14,716 nt of DNA from contig DALTWQ010000027.1 of NCBI GenBank assembly GCA_029987025.1, positions 1-14,716 on the forward strand, in the 5' to 3' direction. Made by a program: the position numbers and the translations under genes. The notes under the pieces were generated by a model, which saw only the letters and a program-made list of their open reading frames with translations, did no database searches and was not told the DNA's origin. Source of the stretch: Methanocorpusculum sp. Lineage in GTDB: Archaea > Halobacteriota > Methanomicrobia > Methanomicrobiales > Methanocorpusculaceae. Shown piece by piece: positions 1 through 6,986 of the stretch (within the stretch, counting starts at the first letter, position 1; each line of letters opens with the position of its first letter).

Positions 1-55
1 CCGCTCACAAAATCAACCATCGGCATTTCAGATAGAGTAAAAATAGTTACAAAAA
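1..55 (+). repeat. Left arm of a perfect 55-bp inverted repeat
   Basis: Bases 1-55 are the exact reverse complement of 14599-14653. The match ends on the inner side at base 56, where an A here faces a T in the other arm. It starts at the first base of the window, so the true outer end cannot be seen. The arm is AT-rich, contains no gene, and lies just downstream of the minus-strand reductase gene that stops at 61. Confidence 0.9.
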
Positions 56-60
56 ACAGG

Positions 61-360
61 TTATTTTTTCATATAGAGATAACAGTGACAGTGACCGTCT
101 CTTTCAATATCCTCATCTGACGGTCTGCACGGGCAGATATACTGCCGGTCTTTTTCCTCGTCACCGGTTGGAAGTCTGCAGGGGCAGTAGCGTTTTCCGC
201 GTATAATCTGATTTCTGGCAAGGCCTTCAATCACGGAATCCGCAATAGCTGTCTCCGGATTCAGTTTCCATCCCTTGTGTTCTGCAACACGCTCTATTGC
301 CGGATGAATCTTTCCGGCAAGTTCCAGTACTTCTTCGCGTTCAGGTTCCATACCGTTCAT
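61..360 (-). CDS. Ferredoxin-thioredoxin reductase catalytic subunit-like protein
   Basis: This 99-residue protein carries the three Cys motifs of the FTR catalytic (beta) chain: CPC at 59-61, CPC at 76-78 and CHC at 91-93. In the family these Cys bind one [4Fe-4S] cluster and form the active-site disulfide that passes ferredoxin electrons to thioredoxin-like partners in the cytoplasm. The spacing here is 14 and 12 residues, against 16 and 8 in the plant enzyme. No variable-chain gene is next to it, as is usual in methanogens. The start at 360 has a near-perfect Shine-Dalgarno site 10 nt upstream, inside the end of the preceding deformylase-like gene, and the two genes are 6 bp apart, so they are probably co-transcribed and translationally coupled. 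M4 is a weaker alternative start. The family call is firm; the electron donor and target are unknown. Confidence 0.88.
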   Translation of the reverse strand: MNGMEPEREEVLELAGKIHPAIERVAEHKGWKLNPETAIADSVIEGLARNQIIRGKRYCPCRLPTGDEEKDRQYICPCRPSDEDIERDGHCHCYLYMKK

Positions 361-366
361 AATAGA

Positions 367-876
367 TTATTCACCTCCTTTCATCATCAAACTGCCGGAT
401 GCGATACGTTCCAGATCTTTTTTAAGCAGCTTCTGCTGAACCGGTTTTAAGCGGTCGATAAACAAAATCCCGTCGTGATGGTCTTTTTCATGGCAGAAAG
501 CGCGGGCAGGAAGACCTTTCAGTTCGCGTTCGACAACCCCGCCTGATTCATCCAGATATCGGCAGGTAATCTTTGACGGACGGCGCACCGGACGCTGAAT
601 TCCCGGAATACAGGGACTTCCCTCCATATCTTCAGTAAGCACCCCTTCCGATAAAATCTCCGGATTTGCTCCGCGGATGAACACACCTGCCGCATTTACG
701 ATAAAGAGTCTTTTGCACTCACCAATCTGCGGGGCTGATAACCCCACGCAGGAATGTTCCCGCATCGTATCCTCCATATCCTCTAATATTTTCCGTTCGG
801 CATCAGTAATTGCAGAAACATCAGCACATTTCTCACGAAGCCGTAAATCTCCGTAGAGCAGAATTGGACGAATCAT
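367..876 (-). CDS. Peptide deformylase-like protein with rearranged motif II
   Basis: I start this gene at the ATG at 874-876 (169 residues) because MIRPILLYGD matches the usual N-terminus of the family. An upstream in-frame ATG at 957 would add 27 residues of unrelated, Cys-rich sequence. Motif I is GLSAPQ at 45-50 and motif III is HEKDH at 129-133, followed by the typical DGILFIDRL. Motif II should be EGCLS with the Cys as a metal ligand; here it is EGSPC at 85-89, so Ser is at the ligand position and a Cys stands two residues later. C128 precedes the first metal His, where Gln is usual. Bacterial deformylases remove formyl groups from nascent proteins, but archaea do not formylate initiator Met, so the substrate is unclear. 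It leads a probable operon with the FTR gene. A TATA-like tttaat near 902-907 on the minus strand lies about 26-31 nt before this start, which suggests a leaderless transcript. The fold is confident; deformylase activity is not. Confidence 0.82.
   Translation of the reverse strand: MIRPILLYGDLRLREKCADVSAITDAERKILEDMEDTMREHSCVGLSAPQIGECKRLFIVNAAGVFIRGANPEILSEGVLTEDMEGSPCIPGIQRPVRRPSKITCRYLDESGGVVERELKGLPARAFCHEKDHHDGILFIDRLKPVQQKLLKKDLERIASGSLMMKGGE
371..381 (-). promoter_or_regulatory. Strong Shine-Dalgarno site for the FTR gene
   Basis: On the minus strand this reads aaaggaggtga, close to full complementarity to the 3' end of 16S rRNA, and lies 10 nt before the ATG at 360. It overlaps the last codons of the deformylase-like gene, which supports coupled translation and fixes the FTR start. 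Confidence 0.8.
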
Positions 877-972
877 AGTATGAAATAGGTGTGATGCAGT
901 ATTAAACGCACGGTTTGACTGTACACAACAGCAAATCTCTTTACCCGACAGAAACAAAACTAATCATCATTC
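877..972. promoter_or_regulatory. Divergent promoter region, deformylase-like gene and NCS2 permease
   Basis: This 96-bp gap separates two divergent starts. The AT-rich core gtattaaac at about 899-907 can be read as a TATA-like box in both directions, about 28 nt from the minus-strand start and about 70 nt before the plus-strand start. Neither gene has a clear Shine-Dalgarno site here. I see no obvious operator. Confidence 0.4.
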
Positions 973-2520
973 ATGCCTGAACAAACTGCGTCTGACGGCA
1001 GCGGTCCGGTTTACAATATCAATGACAAACTCCCGCCGTCAACGCTTATCCTGACCATCCTTCAGCACTTCTTCGCGCTTGCCGTCTATATCACGTATCC
1101 GGTAATCATCAGCGGAGCGGTCTGCGGCAGTGAGGATGTAACAACAACACTGATATCAGCAACACTGATAGGCTGCGGTATCGCAACAGTTCTTCAGGCC
1201 TGCCGCAGAATCGGAAGCGGACATGTGCTTCCTATAATTCCAAATTCATCATATCTTCCTGCATCGCTTCTGGCAGCAACCGGCGGCGGTCTTCCGATGC
1301 TTTACGGCATGTTAATTGCAGGCGGCATTGTTGAGATGATAATCAGCCGCTTTACGCGGTTCTTCCGGTTTATTTTCCCGACAGAAGTCTGCGGCACAGT
1401 CCTTTTCCTCTTAGGGATAGCCATAGTTCCGTTCGCATTCCCGCTGTTTCTTGGAAGCACTGACTCATCCCCGCTTGACCCTGCATCAGCTGCGGTGGGT
1501 ATTATCACGCTTGCCTCAATGATTATCTTAAGCGTCATAAAAAAGCGCGTCTTCAAATTCTACTCGACACTGATAGGAATCATCATAGGATTTATTGCCG
1601 CAGCGGCTCTTGGGGTATTCAGCCTGGAATCATTTACCGAAATCTCAACTCTTACGCCCTTCGCCGTCCCCGAGTTTGCATTTCTGACCGGCTATGAGTT
1701 CAGCCCGGCTCTTTTAGCACCGTTTATCATTGCGGTCATCTGTATCGTCATGAAAACAGCAGGAAACATCACGCTTCTTGATAACTACACCGGAAACACT
1801 GATAAAAAATCTCTCAGAAAAGGTCTATTTGCAGAAGGTGCGGGGCTTCTCATCTCAGGAGTCCTTGGAGGAATCGGAACCGGCACATCCTCGAGTGCTG
1901 CAGGTCTTGTGGTAAGCACCGGTGTTGCAGCCCGCAGAGTAGGATTCGGCCTTGGAATTCTATTAATCATCTGCGGATTCATGCCGTTTTTCGGCTGGCT
2001 TTTCCATCTGATTCCAAAACCGATTTTAGGAGCCGTGCTGATTTACGCAGTCGTCTTTGTGATGATGAGCGGAATTACCAGCATCGCATCACGGGTTCTT
2101 GACCCGCGGCGGATATTTGTGGTGCTGCTTCCGATATTAATCGGTGTTTCATCAGCAGTCTGCCCGTATCTGTACTCAGGGCTTCCTGAAGGGGCAGAAC
2201 TGTTCTTTGCATCCCCCTTAACTGCAGGTTCATTTGCCGCGGTGGTGTTAGGACTTTTCCTCAAAATCGGCATTCCGCACCACAAAATGCTGATGACCTC
2301 GGATACAAAAGAAATCCGGAAATTTGTATTCGAGTGTGCGGGTCTCTGGACACTCGATAAAACACAGACCGCAGAACTTGCTGAAGAGGCTGCATCTGCT
2401 GCCGCTGAGAATCATGCTGAAAGTATCAGACTTTCCTTGTCCCGAAGCCGCGAGCATCTTGAGATGGCATTTATCTGTGCCGGAGGAGATGTTCTGCACA
2501 TCTCCCGCGAACTTGTCTGA
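973..2520 (+). CDS. NCS2-family (xanthine/uracil permease-type) transporter with C-terminal extension
   Basis: This 515-residue integral membrane protein has the NCS2 layout: QHFFALAVYITYP at 31-43 in TM1, a run of hydrophobic segments to about residue 430, and the GTGTSSS...T-G-VAARRVG region at 302-324 that matches the family signature. NCS2 proteins import nucleobases (uracil, xanthine, guanine) or related compounds with H+ or Na+. Two substrate-contact positions differ from canonical members: the TM8 Glu motif (E-x-x-G-D) aligns with KTAGN at 261-265, and the signature Glu-Asn aligns with S308-A309. The substrate therefore should not be assumed. Residues about 440-515 form a soluble, charged tail beyond the usual length, with ELAEEAASAAAENH and a following beta-like stretch that faintly resembles the start of a GHKL (anti-sigma/kinase) ATPase domain. 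The family is confident; the specificity and the tail's role are unknown. Confidence 0.82.
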   Translation: MPEQTASDGSGPVYNINDKLPPSTLILTILQHFFALAVYITYPVIISGAVCGSEDVTTTLISATLIGCGIATVLQACRRIGSGHVLPIIPNSSYLPASLLAATGGGLPMLYGMLIAGGIVEMIISRFTRFFRFIFPTEVCGTVLFLLGIAIVPFAFPLFLGSTDSSPLDPASAAVGIITLASMIILSVIKKRVFKFYSTLIGIIIGFIAAAALGVFSLESFTEISTLTPFAVPEFAFLTGYEFSPALLAPFIIAVICIVMKTAGNITLLDNYTGNTDKKSLRKGLFAEGAGLLISGVLGGIGTGTSSSAAGLVVSTGVAARRVGFGLGILLIICGFMPFFGWLFHLIPKPILGAVLIYAVVFVMMSGITSIASRVLDPRRIFVVLLPILIGVSSAVCPYLYSGLPEGAELFFASPLTAGSFAAVVLGLFLKIGIPHHKMLMTSDTKEIRKFVFECAGLWTLDKTQTAELAEEAASAAAENHAESIRLSLSRSREHLEMAFICAGGDVLHISRELV

Positions 2521-2542
2521 GGATAATCCTTATCCTGGTTTT
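2520..2542. terminator. Hairpin between convergent genes
   Basis: AGGATAA (2520-2526) pairs perfectly with TTATCCT (2530-2536) around a 3-nt loop, followed by GG and a TTTT run at 2539-2542. It starts on the last base of the permease stop codon and ends on the stop of the convergent TetR-type gene. It is a plausible terminator for the plus-strand gene and possibly for both. Confidence 0.6.
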
Positions 2543-3149
2543 ATCTATTTTCAGCAGCAGAGTCTGCAGAGACATTCAATTCCGCACTTCTGCGTTTTGC
2601 ACCGGCGATTAAATCTTCAGTAAGATAATGAATCTGCCGGATAATTTCATCAGTACTCCAGACTGATTTTCCGCAGACCCAGTTTTCAACATGCGTCAGC
2701 AGCATACTGGATATTACTGCGGTTATAAACTCTGCATTTTTAGCATCAATAGGTGTATCCCTTGTCTCTGCCAGAATCACAGAATAAACGATTCTGTTTG
2801 TATCTTCCGTGAAGTATTCAATCAGGACATTGCGTCCGAGTGCCTGATATGCTGCGAAGCAGAACCTCTGATTTTTTGAAAGAAACAGAAATATGGTCCG
2901 GAGAATATTTTCCCAGTCTCCGGTTATGGGGTGTTCGCGCATAAATATTTCCACATCTTCTTCAAATGTCCAGCGCAGAAGATCATTAATCTCGGTGAAA
3001 TGATAATAGAACGTCTGCCGGTGATATCCGCAGGCTTCTGTAATTTCCGAGATGGTTATCTCCTGCAGCGGTTTATGTTCCATGAGGTTTTTCAGAGCAG
3101 TCCCAAGCGTTCTTTTAGTGATTGTACTGCGCACCTCTTTATTTTCCAT
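2541..3149 (-). CDS. TetR/AcrR-family transcriptional regulator
   Basis: This 202-residue protein has an N-terminal TetR DNA-binding domain: about residues 9-55 include the helix-turn-helix with ITISEITEACGYHRQTFYYHF. The rest is helical and resembles the C-terminal domain of DhaS-like Firmicutes TetR proteins (from memory, not searched). TetR proteins usually repress neighbouring genes and are released by a small ligand. It is transcribed away from the PGF-CTERM/accessory/MMPL genes. TATATAAA-like sequence at about 3171-3179 on the minus strand lies about 26 nt before its ATG, suggesting a leaderless mRNA. That TATA falls inside the 52-bp block repeated before the MMPL gene, so it probably regulates itself and both exporter-side transcripts. 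The bacterial flavour of this protein and its neighbours suggests acquisition by transfer; the ligand is unknown. Confidence 0.85.
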   Translation of the reverse strand: MENKEVRSTITKRTLGTALKNLMEHKPLQEITISEITEACGYHRQTFYYHFTEINDLLRWTFEEDVEIFMREHPITGDWENILRTIFLFLSKNQRFCFAAYQALGRNVLIEYFTEDTNRIVYSVILAETRDTPIDAKNAEFITAVISSMLLTHVENWVCGKSVWSTDEIIRQIHYLTEDLIAGAKRRSAELNVSADSAAENR

Positions 3150-3165
3150 AGAATACTATTGGGCG

Positions 3166-3217
3166 GATTGATTTATATACATGGTATATAGACACGCGTA
3201 TGATTTTGTAAAAAAAT
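3166..3217 (+). promoter_or_regulatory. Conserved promoter/operator block, copy 1
   Basis: These 52 bases align without gaps to 6887-6938 with 44 identities. The TATA-like core tttatat is at 3172-3178. Downstream is the best conserved part, gacacRcgtatgWttttgtaaaaaaat at 3191-3217 (2 mismatches), placed where transcription would start. That position suits a repressor site. It serves the PGF-CTERM gene on the plus strand and overlaps the TetR promoter on the minus strand. Confidence 0.72.
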
Positions 3218-3312
3218 GCCGGCATTTATGTTTCCATAAAAAAACATAATTAATCATACTTGATATGCGGAATTGACTTCTGCTTCAATCAGGGAGATGA
3301 ATTTGCAGAATT
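3218..3312 (+). promoter_or_regulatory. Long 5' leader of the PGF-CTERM gene with a hairpin
   Basis: If transcription starts about 25 nt after the TATA core, the leader is about 105-110 nt, long for an archaeal mRNA. It contains the inverted repeat ttatgttt (3226-3233) and aaacataa (3242-3249) with an 8-nt loop. A ggga at 3292-3295 is a weak, distant ribosome site for the ATG at 3313. A short out-of-frame reading frame starts at 3297. I do not recognise a riboswitch. Confidence 0.4.
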
Positions 3313-5541
3313 ATGAAACATGACAGCAAAAAACTGATTTCAGCGAAAAAGAGCGGTGTGAGAGCAGCTGTTCTGATTCTCGCTGTACTGATGACAGCAG
3401 GTGCAGTATTTACCGGCGCTGCAGCGGCCGGATTGAATACCACTGTTTCCAGTACAGCTTTCTACTACGAGAATGTGTCCGGCTCATCCGGAACATACAA
3501 GTATCTGGATAATACTCTTTTCCTTGATGGAATGCAGGTATTAGACACTGTCGCCAGTCATCCGGCAGGTACGTATGTTAACACATCTCCCGGAGATACT
3601 GTTGACGGGATTATGCTGAAAAAACTTGATGCAGAAATCACGATGTACGTACATGATGATGACGGAAATGTCATCTATTCCTGTATCGGAGGGACGGTTC
3701 CGCAGGGTGCTAAGGTTTCATTTAAAGTAAATCCGAATCTTCCGACAGCATATACTGCATCCACCCTTAATGCAGCTTTCCCTCTTGTCGGTCTTAAATT
3801 CATAGGTCCTGACGGTTCCGGAAAGAGTACATTCCTTGGAACACAGAACTACGGTGAATACAGTCCGGCCAGATGGAGTGTTCTCCCGCTTGACAGTAAC
3901 TTAACAGAAGGCACCTGGACTGTGTGGGCATACTTTGTGCCTGTAGGTACTTCGGGTCTTTTTGCGTCCTATACTCCTGACGAATATTTAAACGGACAGA
4001 AGTTCACATTCACCATTGTTACATCGAAAGTATCAATGTCAGCAGAAAGTGATACTGCAAAAGTCGGAGGATATGTAACAATCACCGTCTGCGGAAAGCC
4101 GAATGATGTCTATTACCTGAAACCGAATGAGAAATACGAGGTAAATCCCGGACAGGCGAACTTTGACTACATCACTAATGAGGTAACAATCGATAAGGAC
4201 GGCACAACAACCCTTACCCTTAAAGCTCTTGATTCCGGAACCTTCACCCTTCAGCTCTGCTCTGATGCCGCCATGAAAGTCGTCGAAGAAGATCTGGAAC
4301 TGACATTCACCAAAGCAAAAATTACTGCAGAAGTCGAGAAGGATTCCTACTACATGGGAACTGATGTCAAGCTCATCGGAACCAACGAAGCACTGTATCC
4401 GCTCTACTATTACATTGAAGGAACCAACCTTCCGTTCAGAAAAATCGATGACGCAAATCTGAAACTTATCAAATCTTCAAAAGAGTGGGAGACGACCATC
4501 AAAGGCGATTACATCAAAGACCTGAAACTTGATACTGCAGCATATACTATCTACATCTCCTCAATCAATGCAACAAAGAAAGATGATGTAATTTCTTCAT
4601 TAGGCGTCTACACCGCAGTTGGTGTCAGATTGATTCAGCCGACAGTAACCATCACATCTTCACCGGGTGTCGTTGTCCAGGGTGATAAACTCACTGTTAA
4701 AGGAGTGGCCGAGTCTGCAGCGAATGTGCAGTACTACATCTTCGGAACCAACAAATTCTACAACGGAACTGTTGATGCAGGAAAGAACGGTGCATTTACT
4801 CTCGAAAAGACCATCCTCAAAGAACAGTATGATGCAGGCCAGTACTTTGTTGTCATCCAGCACCCGATGTATGACGGTGTTTATAACATAGCCCCGGTAG
4901 AGATATCAGCAGGTGTAATGGCCATTGCTTTAAACAACACAGGTCAGGCAACAGCTGCAGATAATATCTTATTCACCCTCAACGAACGTCAGTCTTCAAA
5001 CGCAGCACAGGCGCTCTGTGATGCAATTGACAGTGAAGACATCGATGATATCTGTACAAAGTTTTCCTTCATTGTAACAGCAGAAGGAACACAGATTGAC
5101 CCGATTCCGTCGCAGATTATCAGAGGATACCCGCTCACCGTTTCCGGTTCGACAAATAAAGAAGACGGCGATGCCGTAATTGTTGAACTGCTGTCAACTG
5201 CATTTACGGCCGCATCAAAATATTCTGCAACAACCGCATCATTCATAACTCTGACAGCAACCCCTGATGAAAACGGAAAATGGGCTGTAACTTTCAAAAC
5301 AGATGGTCTCAATCCTGATGACTACACCGTAACCGTTACTACCGGAACCGTAGTATCCAATCCGATGCCGGTTAAAATTGTAGAAGGTCCGGTTCCGACC
5401 AATTCAGTGCCGGCAGACGCAGCAACCGCTCTTCCGACAGCTGTTCCGGTAAAAACAACTGAAGCAAAGTCTCCCGGATTCGGTATTGCTGCACTTCTCC
5501 TCGGACTTGGTGCGGCAGTTCTTCTGAAGAAAAGAGCATAA
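3313..5541 (+). CDS. Secreted PGF-CTERM surface protein with Ig-like repeats
   Basis: This 742-residue protein has a basic N-terminus, a hydrophobic signal segment at about 17-35 and an AAAAG cleavage-type region near 35-40. The C-terminus carries KSPGFGIAALLLGLG, one membrane span and a KKRA end (719-742). This is the PGF-CTERM signal that archaeosortase A processes to lipid-anchor surface proteins. Between them are at least four beta-rich, Ig-like units at about 239-330, 332-440, 441-535 and 594-692, each with a pattern like G-x-x-V-T-I-x-G followed by an aromatic YYI/YYL strand. The layout matches S-layer-type proteins of Methanomicrobiales (compare DUF3821 proteins), although I do not recognise a clear DUF3821 N-terminus. 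A Thr/Pro/Ala-rich linker at about 693-718 precedes the anchor. The next gene begins 13 bp downstream, so the two are co-transcribed. The envelope role is inferred. Confidence 0.8.
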   Translation: MKHDSKKLISAKKSGVRAAVLILAVLMTAGAVFTGAAAAGLNTTVSSTAFYYENVSGSSGTYKYLDNTLFLDGMQVLDTVASHPAGTYVNTSPGDTVDGIMLKKLDAEITMYVHDDDGNVIYSCIGGTVPQGAKVSFKVNPNLPTAYTASTLNAAFPLVGLKFIGPDGSGKSTFLGTQNYGEYSPARWSVLPLDSNLTEGTWTVWAYFVPVGTSGLFASYTPDEYLNGQKFTFTIVTSKVSMSAESDTAKVGGYVTITVCGKPNDVYYLKPNEKYEVNPGQANFDYITNEVTIDKDGTTTLTLKALDSGTFTLQLCSDAAMKVVEEDLELTFTKAKITAEVEKDSYYMGTDVKLIGTNEALYPLYYYIEGTNLPFRKIDDANLKLIKSSKEWETTIKGDYIKDLKLDTAAYTIYISSINATKKDDVISSLGVYTAVGVRLIQPTVTITSSPGVVVQGDKLTVKGVAESAANVQYYIFGTNKFYNGTVDAGKNGAFTLEKTILKEQYDAGQYFVVIQHPMYDGVYNIAPVEISAGVMAIALNNTGQATAADNILFTLNERQSSNAAQALCDAIDSEDIDDICTKFSFIVTAEGTQIDPIPSQIIRGYPLTVSGSTNKEDGDAVIVELLSTAFTAASKYSATTASFITLTATPDENGKWAVTFKTDGLNPDDYTVTVTTGTVVSNPMPVKIVEGPVPTNSVPADAATALPTAVPVKTTEAKSPGFGIAALLLGLGAAVLLKKRA

Positions 5542-5554
5542 ACAGGAATCATTC

Positions 5555-6751
5555 ATGAACCAGCAGAGCAAATTCCGCAAGGCAGTACTCATACTCCTTG
5601 CTGTATTCCTTGTTGCATCCTGCCTCTTTGCCGCCTCTGCAGCCGCAAAAGAGGAGGTAGTCTATGCAAATCTTGACAAAAACGGCGATGTCGAGGGTGT
5701 TTATGTCGTAAATATCTTCGGGTACAAGGAACTTCTCGAAGCAGTCGCAGCAGATCCTAAAGAGCCTGTCATTGTTGATTATGGTGATTACTCCTCGGTT
5801 AAAAACCTTGTAACAACAGAACCGATTGTCAAAACCGGTGCTGACGAATACACAATCTATCTCGAATCTCCAATTCTCGCTGACGGCAAACTCTATTATC
5901 AGGGAAATATGCGTGACCCGGTAATTCCATGGTCGATTGATGTTACCTATTTCCTCAACGGACAGGAGATATCAGCAGAAGATGCTGCCGGTGCGGCAGG
6001 TCATGTCACAGTCGTCATAAAGATTGCTGCAGACCCTGCCTACGGTCGGGATAATTATTTCTACAAAAATTATGCACTGATGGTAACGGTCCTTCTCGAT
6101 GCAAACAAGTGTTTAAACATCGTTTCAAAGGATGCAACGATGGCAAACAATGGTGCTAATAAACAGCTTTCGTACACCATTCTGCCGGACAGAGACACAG
6201 AAATCATTATTGATACTGATACTGTGGACTTCTATATGGGTGAAATAAACATCAATGGAGTCAGACTCTCACTGCACATCAGTACAGATTCAATTGACAT
6301 GTCTGATGTTGATGATTTAAAAGACGGTGTTAAAAAACTCACAGATACTGCATACACTCTTCTGACACTTACATCATCACACTATTCAAAAACCACGTAT
6401 CTTCCTGAAGGCGGTTTGAATACCACCATCCGTTCCGAAGCACAGAAGATTGCAACAGTCACCAACGAACTGTACAACAACCTGGTCAAACTTAAAAATG
6501 AGACAAAGGATATGGATACCAAGATTACTAATAAAGTAAATGAGGTTATCGATCCGCTGAGCAAAAATCCGCAGCAGCTCAAATCCTTTGCCTCGGATAA
6601 AAACACTGATGTCGAACGTGTGCAGTTCGTAATTCACACTAAAGAAATCAAAGCAGATGAGAAATCAGATGATACGTCGGTCGGAAAAACGCCTGAAAAG
6701 GAGTTAACCTTCTTTGAACGTATTCTTGCTCTCTTCGGAATCACCCAATAA
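5555..6751 (+). CDS. Secreted MMPL-associated accessory protein, Firmicutes-like
   Basis: This 398-residue protein starts with a signal peptide (basic start, hydrophobic 9-26, then AASAAA-K at about 26-32). The mature part is beta-rich at about 33-245, with phrases such as EVVYANLDKNGDVEGVYVVN, VDYGDYSSVKNL and a P-W-S-I-D-V-T-Y-F-L-N-G stretch. It then has a helical, coiled-coil-prone section at about 252-350 and ends in ELTFFERILALFGITQ. From memory this pattern resembles secreted YhgE/Pip-associated proteins encoded beside MMPL exporters in Firmicutes, which usually have a longer coiled coil; no search was done. An agga Shine-Dalgarno site (5544-5547) lies 7 nt before the ATG, and the gene is co-transcribed with the PGF-CTERM gene. 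It has no PGF-CTERM tail. A likely role is as a periplasmic-side partner of the MMPL exporter. The function is unproven. Confidence 0.65.
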   Translation: MNQQSKFRKAVLILLAVFLVASCLFAASAAAKEEVVYANLDKNGDVEGVYVVNIFGYKELLEAVAADPKEPVIVDYGDYSSVKNLVTTEPIVKTGADEYTIYLESPILADGKLYYQGNMRDPVIPWSIDVTYFLNGQEISAEDAAGAAGHVTVVIKIAADPAYGRDNYFYKNYALMVTVLLDANKCLNIVSKDATMANNGANKQLSYTILPDRDTEIIIDTDTVDFYMGEININGVRLSLHISTDSIDMSDVDDLKDGVKKLTDTAYTLLTLTSSHYSKTTYLPEGGLNTTIRSEAQKIATVTNELYNNLVKLKNETKDMDTKITNKVNEVIDPLSKNPQQLKSFASDKNTDVERVQFVIHTKEIKADEKSDDTSVGKTPEKELTFFERILALFGITQ

Positions 6752-6775
6752 TCTTTTTTTTAATTTACTTTTTTT
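6752..6775 (+). terminator. Oligo-T terminator after the accessory gene
   Basis: Directly after the stop codon there is a run of 8 T (6754-6761) and a second run of 7 T (6769-6775). Consecutive U-tracts without a hairpin are the usual archaeal terminator. This separates the PGF-CTERM/accessory transcript from the MMPL gene, which has its own promoter copy. Confidence 0.7.
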
Positions 6776-6793
6776 AATTTATGTATCAAACAT

Positions 6794-6807
6794 TTTGTAC
6801 GTACAAA
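6794..6807. repeat. Perfect 14-bp palindrome
   Basis: tttgtacgtacaaa is its own reverse complement. It lies in the 235-bp gap between the accessory and MMPL genes, about 85 bp upstream of the conserved promoter block. It could be a regulator site or chance sequence in an AT-rich region. No second copy was noticed in the window. Confidence 0.5.
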
Positions 6808-6843
6808 CCTCTCTCTTACGAACATCTCTTTCTGCAGTTCCTG

Positions 6844-6889
6844 ATGTCAGATAGAAGAGGAAGGTCTATACTGAATCTGAATGTCAGAT
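6844..6889 (+). repeat. Short direct repeats upstream of the MMPL promoter
   Basis: atgtcagat occurs at 6844-6852 and 6881-6889, 37 bp apart. Each sits in a small dyad: ctgatgtcag at 6841-6850 and ctgaatgtcag at 6877-6887. The second copy abuts the TATA core, in the place of an archaeal upstream promoter element. These repeats are not present before the PGF-CTERM gene, so any role would be specific to the MMPL transcript. Confidence 0.35.
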
Positions 6890-6938
6890 TGGTTTATATG
6901 TAAGATATTTAGACACACGTATGTTTTTGTAAAAAAAT
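6887..6938 (+). promoter_or_regulatory. Conserved promoter/operator block, copy 2
   Basis: This is the second copy of the block at 3166-3217 (44 of 52 identical, no gaps). The TATA-like core tttatat is at 6893-6899. The strongly conserved gacacacgtatg and tttttgtaaaaaaat lie at about the expected transcription start. The leader to the MMPL ATG would be about 65 nt. It implies joint control of this gene with the divergent regulator and the PGF-CTERM transcript. Confidence 0.72.
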
Positions 6939-6986
6939 CCGGAAATATATCTTATTCAGGAACAGACATATAACAATCGTATCTTT

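Noticed and set aside
877..957. Longer start for the deformylase-like gene at 957
   Set aside because: The extra 27 residues are unlike the family and overlap the divergent promoter region; the start at 876 gives the usual N-terminus.
3805..3831. Walker A-like GPDGSGKST at residues 165-173 of the PGF-CTERM protein
   Set aside because: It matches the P-loop pattern but lies in a secreted beta-rich protein with no Walker B or ATPase fold around it, so it is most likely chance.
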